Source: Stenotrophomonas maltophilia (GTDB lineage Bacteria > Pseudomonadota > Gammaproteobacteria > Xanthomonadales > Xanthomonadaceae). From it: 64,000 bases of DNA. The notes beneath the pieces were generated by a model. The model was given only the letters and a program-made list of their open reading frames with translations. It did not search any database and was not told the origin of the DNA. A program made the position numbers and the translations under genes. Within the stretch, counting starts at the first letter, position 1; every line of letters starts with the position of its first letter. Shown here piece by piece: positions 45,338 to 53,638 of this stretch. The DNA lies in NCBI RefSeq assembly GCF_002138415.1, contig NZ_CP015612.1, forward strand, positions 722,001-786,000. The letters are read 5' to 3'.

Positions 45338-46498
45338 ATGAACTCCAGAGCCGCCTTGTTGGCCCTCGCTGTTGGCGCTTTTGCCATCGGCACTACCGAA
45401 TTCGCCCCGATGGGCCTGTTGCCGATCATCGCCGACGGCGTGGGCGTGGGCATTCCCACCGCCGGCATGCTGATCACCGCCTACGCCGTGGGCGTGATGC
45501 TGGGCGCACCAGTGATGACTCTGCTGATGGGGCGCTTCGGCAAACGCACTGCGCTGATGCTGCTGATGTCGATCTTCGTGGTCGGCAACCTGCTGTCGGC
45601 ACTGGCCCCGAACTACGGCCTGCTGTTGTTGTCGCGCCTGGTCACCAGCCTCAACCACGGTGCCTTCTTCGGCATCGGTGCGGTGGTCGCCGCCAGCCTG
45701 GTGCCGAAGGACAAGCAGGCCGCAGCGGTCGCTACGATGTTCATGGGCCTGACCATCGCCAACATCGGTGGCGTGCCGCTGGCAACCTGGGTGGGGCAGC
45801 AGCTGGGCTGGCGCCTGTCTTTCGCCGGCACGGCGGTGCTGGGCCTGGTGGCGATCACCGCGCTGGGCCTGGCACTCCCGGCCTCGGCGCCGGGGCCGCG
45901 CCCGGACGTGCGCCGCGAACTGAAGGCGATCCTGCAGCCGCAGGTACTGCTGGCGATGGCCACCACGGTGCTGGGCGCTGGCGCGATGTTCACCCTCTAC
46001 ACCTACGTGGCGCCGGTGCTGACCGAGCTGACCGGTGCCTCCAACGCCTTCATCGCGATGTCGCTGGCCCTGATCGGTATCGGCTTCACCTTCGGCAACG
46101 GCATCGGCGGGCGCATGGCCGACTGGTCGCTGGATGGCGCCACCCGCATCCTGCTGGCGGTCCTGGCCGTGTTGATGTTCGTGCTGCCGCTGGCCTTCAT
46201 GAATCACGCCACGGCGGCGCTGGGCGTGCTGCTGTTCGGTGCGGCGACTTTCGCCATCGTGCCGCCGTTGCAGATCCGGGTGATGCAGGCGGCCAGCGAG
46301 GCGCCGGGACTGGCGTCGTCGATCAACGTCGGTGCGTTCAATCTCGGCAATGCGCTCGGTGCAGCATTGGGCGGGGCGGTGATCAGTTCGGGCCTGGGCT
46401 ACGCCGCGATTCCGGTGGCCGGTGGCCTGCTGGCGGCGTCGGGCCTGCTGCTGGCGTGGCTGGGGCGTCCGCGCGCTGCGGTGGCTGAGGCCTGCTGA
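45338..46498 (+). CDS. MFS transporter, DHA1/YdhP-like
   Basis: Inner-membrane drug/proton antiporter-type protein of 386 residues with 12 predicted helices. The N terminus FAIGTTEFAPMGLLPIIA is the DHA1 motif of the AraJ/YdhP/NepI group, and GRFGKRTALMLLMSIF is the loop 2-3 motif. Helix 5 has the antiporter-like segment LGWRLSFAGTAVLG. The substrate is unknown. It is transcribed alone from a start at 45338 preceded by AGGATGA. Confidence 0.88.
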   Translation: MNSRAALLALAVGAFAIGTTEFAPMGLLPIIADGVGVGIPTAGMLITAYAVGVMLGAPVMTLLMGRFGKRTALMLLMSIFVVGNLLSALAPNYGLLLLSRLVTSLNHGAFFGIGAVVAASLVPKDKQAAAVATMFMGLTIANIGGVPLATWVGQQLGWRLSFAGTAVLGLVAITALGLALPASAPGPRPDVRRELKAILQPQVLLAMATTVLGAGAMFTLYTYVAPVLTELTGASNAFIAMSLALIGIGFTFGNGIGGRMADWSLDGATRILLAVLAVLMFVLPLAFMNHATAALGVLLFGAATFAIVPPLQIRVMQAASEAPGLASSINVGAFNLGNALGAALGGAVISSGLGYAAIPVAGGLLAASGLLLAWLGRPRAAVAEAC

Positions 46499-46715
46499 GG
46501 GGTGTTGGATTCCGGCAGGGCTGCGCCCTGCACCCGCCGAAGCAACAGCAACAGCCCGCATTCCGTGGGTTGGCGGGGTGGGTCCGGTTGCGGGGGACGC
46601 CGTGAATCCGTCCATGGAGGCTTGGCCGCGGCATCCATGCCGCGGACACCCCCGCAACCGGACCCACCCCGCCTTCGACAGTTTCCCGCGATCTGTCGCA
46701 ACGGCGTTCCGCTCT
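46499..46715. repeat. Stem-variable long palindrome, copy B
   Basis: Perfect 25-bp outer arms at 46572-46596 and 46649-46673. The 52-nt loop begins ACGCCGTGAATCC and ends with the inner hairpin CCGCGGCATCCATGCCGCGG. A smaller upstream hairpin GCAGGGCTGCGCCCTGC lies at 46515-46531. Left flank GCATTCCG and right flank TTCGACAGTT match copy A, while the stem sequence differs. It lies just after the MFS gene in a 530-bp gene-free interval (46499-47028) that also holds a REP and copy C. Confidence 0.85.
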
Positions 46716-46716
46716 G

Positions 46717-46740
46717 GTAGGTGTCGACCTTGGTCGACAC
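46717..46740 (+). repeat. SMAG REP unit
   Basis: GTAGGTGTCGACCTTGGTCG plus ACAC: a single unit between palindromes B and C. Confidence 0.75.
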
Positions 46741-46816
46741 GAATGCCTGAAGAATCGGCTTTTGCTTTTGATTTTTTCTTTTGATCTTCCCGCGGTGCGC
46801 AGGAAACCGTATGAGG

Positions 46817-46916
46817 CCGGGCGGGTGGGCGTGGCGGGGGTATCCGCGCCGTGGATGGCGCGGCTAAGCCTCCAGGGACGGATTCACGGCGTCCCCCGCC
46901 ATGCCCACCCGCCCGG
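46817..46916. repeat. Stem-variable long palindrome, copy C (inverted)
   Basis: Outer arms 46817-46840 and 46893-46916 pair at 23 of 24 positions. Read on the minus strand, the 52-nt loop is identical to that of copy B at 46 positions, including ACGCCGTGAATCC, so C is in the opposite orientation to B. The inner hairpin reads CCGCGCCATCCACGGCGCGG, which differs from B by a paired G-to-C and C-to-G change that preserves pairing. Confidence 0.85.
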
Positions 46917-47028
46917 ACTACTCAGGCGATCCATGAGCATGGCCACCGCGGAGGGGGCGGCGCCCGATGGCCGGTCTTTCACCCGAACCATGGCATGCTC
47001 GGCGCCAAGCCCACCCGGAACCTCCGCC

Positions 47029-47649
47029 ATGCGCCTGTTCACCCGCGTCCTGCCCCTGATGCTGTTGGCCTCCCTGCTGTCCGGCTGCGGCTACAACGCC
47101 ATCCAGCAGAAGGATGAAGCGGTCAAGGCCAGCTGGTCGGAGGTCATCAACCAGTACAAGCGCCGCGCCGACCTGGTGCCCAACCTGGTGCAGACCGTGA
47201 AGGGCTTCGCCAGCCAGGAAGAGCGCGTGCTGACCGAAGTCACCAACGCCCGCTCGCGGGTCGGCCAGATCAACGTCAACGCCGACGACGAAGCCTCGCT
47301 CAAGCAGTTCCAGCAGGCCCAGGGTGAACTCGGCAGCGCGCTGTCGCGGCTGCTGGTGGTCAGCGAGAACTATCCGCAGCTGAAGTCCAACCAGAACTTC
47401 CGCGACCTGCAGGCGCAGCTGGAAGGTACCGAGAACCGGGTCACCGTCGCCCGTGGCCGTTACATCCAGCAGGTGCAGGACTACAACACCTACATCCGCT
47501 CGTTCCCGCAGGTGATCACCGCCAAGATCTTCGGCTACAAGACCAAGCCGAACTTCACGGTGGAAAACGAAGCGCAGATCTCCAACGCGCCGGCGGTCGA
47601 TTTCGGCAACGCGCCGCAGCAGCAGCCGGCACCGCAGCCGGGCCACTGA
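47029..47649 (+). CDS. lemA: LemA family lipoprotein
   Basis: Envelope protein of 206 residues. The signal sequence has the lipobox LLSGC near residue 19. The helical LemA domain shows AIQQKDEAVKASWSEVINQY, RRADLVPNLVQTVKGF, and the C-terminal VARGRYIQQVQDYNTYIRSFP. The ATG at 47029 is chosen because it starts the signal peptide; the longer frame runs back into palindrome C. It is followed after 3 bp by a TPM-domain protein gene and by a second one, a cluster common in Proteobacteria. Molecular role unknown. Confidence 0.88.
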   Translation: MRLFTRVLPLMLLASLLSGCGYNAIQQKDEAVKASWSEVINQYKRRADLVPNLVQTVKGFASQEERVLTEVTNARSRVGQINVNADDEASLKQFQQAQGELGSALSRLLVVSENYPQLKSNQNFRDLQAQLEGTENRVTVARGRYIQQVQDYNTYIRSFPQVITAKIFGYKTKPNFTVENEAQISNAPAVDFGNAPQQQPAPQPGH

Positions 47650-47652
47650 CCG

Positions 47653-48540
47653 ATGCGCCTGGCCACTGTGCTGCTGGCCCTGCTGCTGTGGCTGCCGCTG
47701 GCCTCGCATGCGCAGCAGCTGGCGCCGATTCCGGCGCTGGATTCGCCGGTGGTCGACACCACCGGCACGCTGGATGCCGCGCAGAAGCAGGCGCTGGTGC
47801 AGCAGGCGATCGACCTGCAGCAGCGCAAGGGCAGCCAGCTGCAGGTGCTGGTGGTGCCGACCACCCAGCCGGAGGACATCGCGCAGTACACCACGCGGGT
47901 CTTCGACCAATGGCAGATCGGCCGCAAGGGCGTGGATGACGGCGTGCTGCTGGTGGTGGCCAAGGATGACCGGCGCGTGCGCATCGAGCCGGGCTATGGA
48001 CTTGAAGGCGCCATCCCCGATGCCGTCGCCAACCGGGTCATCCAGGAATACCTGGTGCCGCGCTTCCGCAGTGGCGACTACGCCGGCGGCATCACCGACG
48101 CCACGGCGGTGCTGGTCAAGCTGATCGACGGCGAAACGCTGCCGGCACCGGTCAGCGGCCATCGCGGGCGGGAACCCAGCGGTGGCGGTGATACCTGGTT
48201 CCTGGCGCTGTTCATCGGTGTGTTCGCCGGCAGCATCCTGCGCGGCGTGTTTTCGCGCGTGCCGCGACCGCTGCGCGGCCTGCTTGGTGGCGCCGGCGCG
48301 GCGTTGGCGGCGTTCCTGTTCACGTCCACGCTGCTGGCCAGTGGCCTGGCCGGCGTCGTAGGACTGATCGTGGCCATGCTCTCCGGCCACCCGGGCCGCT
48401 TTGCTGGTGGCGGTGGTTGGGGCGGTGGCAGCTGGGGTGGTGGAGGCGGCTTCGGCGGGGGCGGTGGATTCGGTGGCGGCGGCGGCTGGGGCGGTGGTGG
48501 TGGCCGCTCCGGTGGCGGCGGTGCTTCGGGGGGCTGGTGA
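47653..48540 (+). CDS. Exported TPM-domain protein with Gly-rich tail (YgcG-like)
   Basis: Protein of 295 residues. A signal peptide ends SHAQQ. A TPM domain at about 25-150 (VVDTTGTLDAAQKQAL, RKGVDDGVLLVVAKDDR, RIEPGYGLEGAIPD) is followed by two membrane helices (about 180-245). The tail of about 45 residues is almost only Gly with Trp, Phe and Ser. TPM proteins are thought to act in the envelope, and the Gly-rich C terminus after the last helix is typical of YgcG-type members. It is coupled by TGATG to the next gene. Confidence 0.85.
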   Translation: MRLATVLLALLLWLPLASHAQQLAPIPALDSPVVDTTGTLDAAQKQALVQQAIDLQQRKGSQLQVLVVPTTQPEDIAQYTTRVFDQWQIGRKGVDDGVLLVVAKDDRRVRIEPGYGLEGAIPDAVANRVIQEYLVPRFRSGDYAGGITDATAVLVKLIDGETLPAPVSGHRGREPSGGGDTWFLALFIGVFAGSILRGVFSRVPRPLRGLLGGAGAALAAFLFTSTLLASGLAGVVGLIVAMLSGHPGRFAGGGGWGGGSWGGGGGFGGGGGFGGGGGWGGGGGRSGGGGASGGW

Positions 48541-49034
48541 TGATCCAGCGACTGTGTCGTCATGTGTTTTCGCCGTCGGTACGGCGCGCGTTCCCGCCGG
48601 CCACACTGCAGGCGATCACCGAGGCCATCGCGGCCGGTGAGCAGCGCCACGGCGGGCAGGTGATGTTCGCGGTGGAAGCGGACCTGCCGCTGGCCGCGCT
48701 GTGGCACAGGGTGACCCCGCGCCAAGCCGCCGAGCATGCCTTTGCGCGCCTGCGCACCTGGGATACCACCGACAACAATGGCGTACTGATCTACCTCCTG
48801 CTGGCTGACCACGCCATCGAGATCGTTGCCGACCGTGGCCTGCAGGGCCGGGTCAGCCCGGCACAGTGGCAGCGGGTCTGCACCCACCTGCGCGAGGGCC
48901 TGCGTGGTTCCAATCCGGTGGAAGCGCTGCAGGATGCCATCGACGAGGTCTCCAGCCTGATCGAAGGGCACTTTCCGGCCTCGACGCGGTCGAACGATGA
49001 CGCGTTGCCGAACTCGCCGCAGCTCCTTGGTTGA
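48540..49034 (+). CDS. Second TPM-domain protein
   Basis: Protein of 164 residues without signal peptide. The TPM-like core shows GGQVMFAVEADLPLAAL, AFARLRTWDTTDNNGVLIYL, and HAIEIVADRGLQGRVSP. It starts in the stop codon of the upstream TPM gene (TGATG at 48538-48542). The LemA / TPM / short TPM order recurs in other genomes, suggesting a complex in which this protein lies at the cytoplasmic face of the membrane; the function is unknown. Confidence 0.8.
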   Translation: MIQRLCRHVFSPSVRRAFPPATLQAITEAIAAGEQRHGGQVMFAVEADLPLAALWHRVTPRQAAEHAFARLRTWDTTDNNGVLIYLLLADHAIEIVADRGLQGRVSPAQWQRVCTHLREGLRGSNPVEALQDAIDEVSSLIEGHFPASTRSNDDALPNSPQLLG

Positions 49035-49085
49035 GCCGGGGCGGCACTGGCCCGAGAATAGGCGTTCAACCGCAAGGCACCTTCC

Positions 49086-49973
49086 ATGATCTATTTCCAC
49101 GACATCGACCCCATCGCCCTCTCGCTGGGACCGATCAAGGTGCACTGGTACGGCATCATGTACCTGCTCGGCTTCACCGCAGCCTGGCTGCTGGGCCGCA
49201 AGCGCATCGCCGATGGGCGCCTGCCGGGCGTCGATGCCAACGGCTTCTCCGACCTGCTGTTCTACGCCATGCTCGGCGTGGTGCTGGGCGGGCGCATCGG
49301 CTACATGCTGTTCTACGCGCTGGGCGATTTCCTGCACAACCCGCTGCTGCTGTTCAAGGTGTGGGATGGCGGCATGAGTTTCCACGGTGGCCTGCTGGGC
49401 GTGCTTGGTGCGTGCTGGTGGTGGTCGCGCAAGCACAAGCTGCATTTCTTCGACACCATGGATTTCATGGCGCCGCTGGTGCCGCTGGGGCTGGGCTTCG
49501 GCCGCATCGGCAACTTCATCGGTGCCGAGCTGTGGGGCAAGTACACCGACGGCAGCTGGGGCGTGGTGTTCCCGTCCGGCCTGCCGGCACCGCTGAACCA
49601 GCTCGACCACGCAACGCTGCAGGCGCAGTTTGCGACCGGCGCGCTGAACCAGTTCGCCCGCCATCCCTCGCAGCTGTATGAAGCGTTCCTGGAAGGCCTG
49701 GTGATGTTCGTGGTGCTGTGGACGGTGTCGGCCAAGCCGCGTCATCGCTATCTGGTGGGTGGCCTGTTCGCACTGATGTACGGCCTGTTCCGCTTCGCGG
49801 TGGAGTTCGTGCGCATGCCCGACAACGGCGTCTACGTGGCCTTCGACTGGCTGACCCGTGGCCAGATCCTCAGCCTGCCGCTGATCGCCTTCGGTCTGGT
49901 GCTGCTGGTGATGTCGCGCCGTGCGCCGGTACTGCAGCCGCAGCTGCCGGTGGCTGCCGAGGGCAAGGCATGA
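49086..49973 (+). CDS. lgt: Prolipoprotein diacylglyceryl transferase
   Basis: Inner-membrane enzyme of 295 residues that transfers diacylglycerol from phosphatidylglycerol to the lipobox Cys of prolipoproteins. The Lgt signature [20 protein letters not shown], the N-terminal [12 protein letters not shown] and [12 protein letters not shown] with the essential His region are all present, with seven predicted helices. It overlaps thyA by 4 bp (ATGA), the classic lgt-thyA arrangement. Confidence 0.96.
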   Translation: MIYFHDIDPIALSLGPIKVHWYGIMYLLGFTAAWLLGRKRIADGRLPGVDANGFSDLLFYAMLGVVLGGRIGYMLFYALGDFLHNPLLLFKVWDGGMSFHGGLLGVLGACWWWSRKHKLHFFDTMDFMAPLVPLGLGFGRIGNFIGAELWGKYTDGSWGVVFPSGLPAPLNQLDHATLQAQFATGALNQFARHPSQLYEAFLEGLVMFVVLWTVSAKPRHRYLVGGLFALMYGLFRFAVEFVRMPDNGVYVAFDWLTRGQILSLPLIAFGLVLLVMSRRAPVLQPQLPVAAEGKA

Positions 49974-50764
49974 AGGCTTACCTGGACCTGCTCTCGCATG
50001 TGCTGGAACACGGTGCGGAGAAGAGCGATCGCACCGGTACCGGGACCCGCAGCGTGTTCGGCTGGCAGATGCGCTTCGACCTCAACGAAGGCTTCCCGCT
50101 GGTCACCACCAAGAAGCTGCACCTGCGCTCGATCATCCACGAGCTGCTGTGGTTCCTGAAGGGCGACACCAACATTGGCTACCTGAAGGACAACCAGGTG
50201 CGGATCTGGGACGAGTGGGCCGACGAGAACGGCGACCTCGGCCCGGTCTACGGCAAGCAGTGGCGCAGCTGGGCCACCGCCGATGGCGGCGAGATCGACC
50301 AGATGCAGTGGCTGGTGGACGAGATCAAGCGCAATCCTGATTCGCGCCGGCTGGTGGTCAGCGCCTGGAACGTGGGCGAGCTTTCGCAGATGGCGCTGAT
50401 GCCGTGCCACAACCTGTTCCAGTTCTACGTGGTGGACGGCAAGCTCAGCTGCCAGCTGTACCAGCGCAGCGGCGACATCTTCCTCGGCGTGCCGTTCAAC
50501 ATCGCCAGCTACGCGCTGCTGACCCACATGGTGGCGCAGGCCACCGGCCTGGGCGTGGGCGACTTCGTGCACACGCTGGGCGATGCGCACCTGTATTCGA
50601 ACCACTTCGCGCAGGCCCGCGAGCAGCTGTCGCGTGAACCGCGCGCGCTGCCGAAGTTGTGGTTGAACCCGGAGGTGACCGACCTGTTCGGCTTCCAGTT
50701 CGACGACATCCGCATCGACGGCTACGATCCGCACCCGGCCATCAAGGCGCCGGTGGCGGTGTGA
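49970..50764 (+). CDS. thyA: Thymidylate synthase
   Basis: Makes dTMP from dUMP using methylene-THF. It has 264 residues, the same as the E. coli enzyme. Hallmarks are the N-terminal [11 protein letters not shown], the catalytic [33 protein letters not shown], and the C-terminal [11 protein letters not shown]. It overlaps lgt by 4 bp, and a short exported-protein gene and folA follow, linking folate use with folate reduction. Confidence 0.98.
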   Translation: MKAYLDLLSHVLEHGAEKSDRTGTGTRSVFGWQMRFDLNEGFPLVTTKKLHLRSIIHELLWFLKGDTNIGYLKDNQVRIWDEWADENGDLGPVYGKQWRSWATADGGEIDQMQWLVDEIKRNPDSRRLVVSAWNVGELSQMALMPCHNLFQFYVVDGKLSCQLYQRSGDIFLGVPFNIASYALLTHMVAQATGLGVGDFVHTLGDAHLYSNHFAQAREQLSREPRALPKLWLNPEVTDLFGFQFDDIRIDGYDPHPAIKAPVAV

Positions 50765-50772
50765 GCGCGCGC

Positions 50773-51324
50773 ATGCTTTCCCGGTGCCTGTTGGCGCTGT
50801 GCGCTGCGCTGCCTCTGGGCATGGCCCAGGCCGCAGCGGCGGATACACTGTCGCTGGCCAGGCAGGTCAATGAGCAGATCGTGCACAAGCACATGCGCGA
50901 GGAAGTGCAGGCGTTCGCCGGAGCATTCAACGGCAGCACGATGCTGCCCCAGGATGTGCCGGCAGGGTGCCGGGCGCAGATGCGAGAGGCGGTAACCGGC
51001 ATGTACACGGCGATGACCGAGCACCTGAAGGCCGGTATCGAGGATCCGTCCTATCAGCGCACGCTCGAGCAGCAGCTTGCCAAGGTCTATTCCAGCGACC
51101 AGCTGCAGGCGTTTCTGGCACGTCGTGCCAGCACTGACACCGCTGCGTTGTCCGCAGACATCCTGTCAGGACCGGGCCTGAAGGATATCGAAGAGGCGCA
51201 GAAGGAGAAGATCCTCGGTGGCCTGGATGAGCAGTCCACGTCCAGCCCTGCGCTGGCGGCGGCGTTGCAGGCCGCCAGTGCCGCGAACGCGGCCTGCGAA
51301 CGCCTGCAGACCGATGCCAGCTGA
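50773..51324 (+). CDS. Exported protein of unknown function between thyA and folA
   Basis: Protein of 183 residues with a signal peptide (LALCAALPLGMAQAAAADT). The mature part is helical (QVNEQIVHKHMREEVQAF, YSSDQLQAFLARR, GLKDIEEAQKEKI) with two Cys that may pair. It resembles the general look of small periplasmic helical proteins, but I cannot name a family. ATG at 50773 is given; a GTG at 50761 would overlap the thyA stop (GTGA). It is 13 bp upstream of folA and probably in the same operon. Confidence 0.65.
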   Translation: MLSRCLLALCAALPLGMAQAAAADTLSLARQVNEQIVHKHMREEVQAFAGAFNGSTMLPQDVPAGCRAQMREAVTGMYTAMTEHLKAGIEDPSYQRTLEQQLAKVYSSDQLQAFLARRASTDTAALSADILSGPGLKDIEEAQKEKILGGLDEQSTSSPALAAALQAASAANAACERLQTDAS

Positions 51325-51337
51325 GGAGATCGCACTG

Positions 51338-51829
51338 ATGAAGCTGTCGATGATCGTGGCGCTGGACCGCAACCGTGGCATCGGCCAGGGCAATGCCATG
51401 CCCTGGCATCTGCCGGATGACTTCAAGCACTTCAAGGCGCTCACCTTGGGCAAGCCGATCCTGATGGGGCGCAAGACCGCCGAATCGATCGGCCGCGTGC
51501 TGCCGGGGCGGACCAACCTGGTGCTGACCCGCAGCGGCCAGGTGCCGTTCGAGGGCATGCGCGCGGTGGCGTCGCTGGACGAGGCGAAGGCGATTGCCGA
51601 GGGCGAGGGCGCCAGCGAACTGTGCATCATCGGCGGCGGCGAGATCTTCCACCAGCTGCTGGACCAGGCCAGTGACCTGTACCTGACCTGGGTGGATGCC
51701 GAAGTCCCGGCCGATACCCATTTCCCCGAAGTGGACGTGCAGGACTGGCAGGAAGTGAGCAGCGAGCCGCACCCGGCCGACGAACGCCACGCCTACGCAT
51801 TCCGCTTCGTGCAGTACGTGCGCCGCTGA
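51338..51829 (+). CDS. folA: Dihydrofolate reductase
   Basis: NADPH-dependent enzyme of 163 residues that regenerates tetrahydrofolate; the target of trimethoprim. Hallmarks are IVALDRNRGIGQGNAMPW, the active-site Asp in LPDDFKHFKALT, GRKTAESIGRVLPGR, and CIIGGGEIFHQLL. GAGGAG at 51323-51328 supports the ATG at 51338. It is the last gene of the lgt-thyA-unknown-folA unit. A REP pair follows. Confidence 0.96.
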   Translation: MKLSMIVALDRNRGIGQGNAMPWHLPDDFKHFKALTLGKPILMGRKTAESIGRVLPGRTNLVLTRSGQVPFEGMRAVASLDEAKAIAEGEGASELCIIGGGEIFHQLLDQASDLYLTWVDAEVPADTHFPEVDVQDWQEVSSEPHPADERHAYAFRFVQYVRR

Positions 51830-51860
51830 TCGCGGAAATACCAACGAAAACACCGACGGG

Positions 51861-51945
51861 GTAGAGTCGACTGTTAGTCGACTATCGCGCGCAGCGCGGG
51901 GTTTTCAGAGGGTGTCAGGAGCAGTCGACTAACAGTCGACTCTAC
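51861..51945. repeat. SMAG REP inverted pair, TCGACT stem subtype
   Basis: Direct unit GTAGAGTCGACTGTTAGTCG from 51861 and inverted unit ending AGTCGACTCTAC at 51945, with a GCGCGCAGCGCG palindrome between. Between convergent folA and the DUF1287 gene. Confidence 0.85.
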
Positions 51946-51956
51946 CTGGGCTGTCG

Positions 51957-52604
51957 CTACGGCATCCGGTAGTGCCCGATGATCGCGTGCTGGAACAGCA
52001 GGTTTTCTTCGCGCGTGCCGCGCGCGATGTTGTGCAGCACCAGCGGTGTGCCATTGGCCAGGCGCCGGTCAGAGACGATGCCCACGTGCAGCAGGCCGTT
52101 GCCATTGAGCTTCCAGGCAACGATGTCACCGGCCGCATAGTCGGTGGCGAGGGCGGTGATCGGTTGCTGCCAGCCCTGCCGTTCGAACCAGCGCATCAGG
52201 TTCGGTACACGACGATGATCGATGTTGCGGTCCGGCCGTGACAGGCCCCAGATCGCCGGATAGGCACTGAAATTCCCGCGCATGTCCTCGTGCACGCGTG
52301 CCTGCAGGTCCAGGCCCAGATCGCGCAGGGCGCGCACCACCACGTCGGTGCACACGCCGCGATCCAGTGGCACGTCGCCGCCGGGATAGGCCAGCACCTG
52401 GTAAGCAGGATCGTAACGGGTGGTGACGCCGATCTGCGCGCGCGCTGCGGCCACCAGTGGCGGCGAAGGGGACTGCGGCTGCGCCGGCGCATGTGCAGCA
52501 CTATCCGCAGCCGTGGGAGCCGGCGGCGAGCCGGGCTGGCAGCCGCTGGCCAGGGCCAGCGTCAGCAGCAGCACCGTCCATGGTGCCCAGCCGCGCCGCG
52601 TCAT
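51957..52604 (-). CDS. DUF1287 lipoprotein (YijF-like)
   Basis: Predicted lipoprotein of 215 residues with lipobox LASGC near residue 22, then a Pro/Ala-rich linker. The DUF1287 core shows AARAQIGVTTRYDPAYQ, DRGVCTDVVVRALRDLG with a Cys in a papain-like context, and LLHVGIVSDRR with His. The arrangement is reminiscent of NlpC/P60-type cysteine hydrolases, so peptidoglycan or peptide cleavage is possible; the family is not characterised. The ATG overlaps the apaH stop (ATGA), which places it as the last gene of the lptD operon. Confidence 0.8.
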   Translation of the reverse strand: MTRRGWAPWTVLLLTLALASGCQPGSPPAPTAADSAAHAPAQPQSPSPPLVAAARAQIGVTTRYDPAYQVLAYPGGDVPLDRGVCTDVVVRALRDLGLDLQARVHEDMRGNFSAYPAIWGLSRPDRNIDHRRVPNLMRWFERQGWQQPITALATDYAAGDIVAWKLNGNGLLHVGIVSDRRLANGTPLVLHNIARGTREENLLFQHAIIGHYRMP

Positions 52605-53623
52605 GCCTGCGGCGGGGGGCTGTTGTTGTTGCCGCCACCCGTGCCACCCCCACCGCCACCACGACGGCGACGACGGCGCGGGCCACGGTTGCCCGGGTTG
52701 GCAGCAGCGGCGTTGCCACCGCCCTGTTCCTTGCCCTGCGCCGCAGCGGCGGGGCGCTCGTGCGCCGGTCGTGCGGGCGGACGGGCGTTGGGCACGGGTG
52801 CGGGGACATCGCGGCCCGGCACCTGCACCACGCGCAGCTCGTCGGTATCGAGCTGGATCGCGGTCAGCTTGCCGCCCCAGACCGCACCGGTGTCGATGGC
52901 GTGCACGCCCTGGGTGATGGTCAGGCCCAGCGCCGACCAGTGGCCGCAGACGACCTTGAGGTCGCGCTCGACCCGGCCCGGCACTTCGAACCAGGGATAC
53001 AGCCCCTGTTCCTGCGTGCCCGGCGTGCCCTTGTCCTCGATGCCGATGCGCCCTCGCGGGGTGCAGTAGCGCATGCGGGTGAGCACGTTGATGATCGCGC
53101 GCGAGCGGTCGTAGCCGGACAGGTTCGGGGCCCAGCTCGGCTTGTCGCCGTACATGTTGCGGAACAGCTTGCGGTAGCCGGCACCGTGCAGCTGCACCTC
53201 GACTTCGGCCGCATGCTTCTCGGCCATCTGCGTGGTCCACTTCGGTGCCAGGCCGGCGTGCACCATCATCCAGCCCAGTTCGCGGTCCACGTGCACCAGC
53301 TTCTGCAGGCGCAGCCAGTCCAGCAGTTCGTCGCGGTCCTCGGCCTGCACGATGCGCAGCAGGTCCGGGTTGACCTTGCGCTGTTCCTCTTCGGTGCGCG
53401 CACCGACGGCCAGCAGCGAAAGGTCATGGTTGCCCAGCACCACCACGCTGTGCTCGCGCAGCGAATGCACCAGCCGCAGCGTTTCCAGTGACTGGCCACC
53501 CCGGTTGACCAGGTCGCCGCAGAACCACAGGGTGTCCTGGGCCGGGTCGAAACGGATCTTCTCCAGCAGTCGCTGGGTGACGTCATAGCAGCCCTGCAGG
53601 TCGCCGATCGCCCACACACTCAT
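52601..53623 (-). CDS. apaH: Symmetrical diadenosine tetraphosphatase with Arg/Gly-rich tail
   Basis: Hydrolyses Ap4A to two ADP and, as known for ApaH, removes Np4 caps from RNA. The phosphoesterase motifs are GDLQGCY, GDLVNRGG, VLGNHDLSL, VHAGLAPKW and VCGHWSALG. The enzyme core ends near residue 275, the usual length. The last 65 residues are low complexity: Pro/Ala-rich, then RRRRRRGGGGGGTGGG and an Asn/Pro end. This basic Gly-rich tail is not part of the E. coli enzyme and looks like an RNA-binding tail. It sits between apaG and the DUF1287 gene. Confidence 0.95.
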   Translation of the reverse strand: MSVWAIGDLQGCYDVTQRLLEKIRFDPAQDTLWFCGDLVNRGGQSLETLRLVHSLREHSVVVLGNHDLSLLAVGARTEEEQRKVNPDLLRIVQAEDRDELLDWLRLQKLVHVDRELGWMMVHAGLAPKWTTQMAEKHAAEVEVQLHGAGYRKLFRNMYGDKPSWAPNLSGYDRSRAIINVLTRMRYCTPRGRIGIEDKGTPGTQEQGLYPWFEVPGRVERDLKVVCGHWSALGLTITQGVHAIDTGAVWGGKLTAIQLDTDELRVVQVPGRDVPAPVPNARPPARPAHERPAAAAQGKEQGGGNAAAANPGNRGPRRRRRRGGGGGGTGGGNNNSPPPQA

Positions 53624-53638
53624 CGTTCGGCCTCCGTG

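Noticed and set aside
42663..46916. Insertion-sequence ends flanking 42.7-46.9 kb
   Set aside because: The segment between the palindromes contains ordinary core genes (dgkA, terC, MFS) with no transposase, and each palindrome is self-contained.
48400..48537. Gly-codon-rich tandem repeat
   Set aside because: It is the coding sequence of the Gly-rich tail of the TPM protein, typical of YgcG-like proteins, not an independent repeat element.
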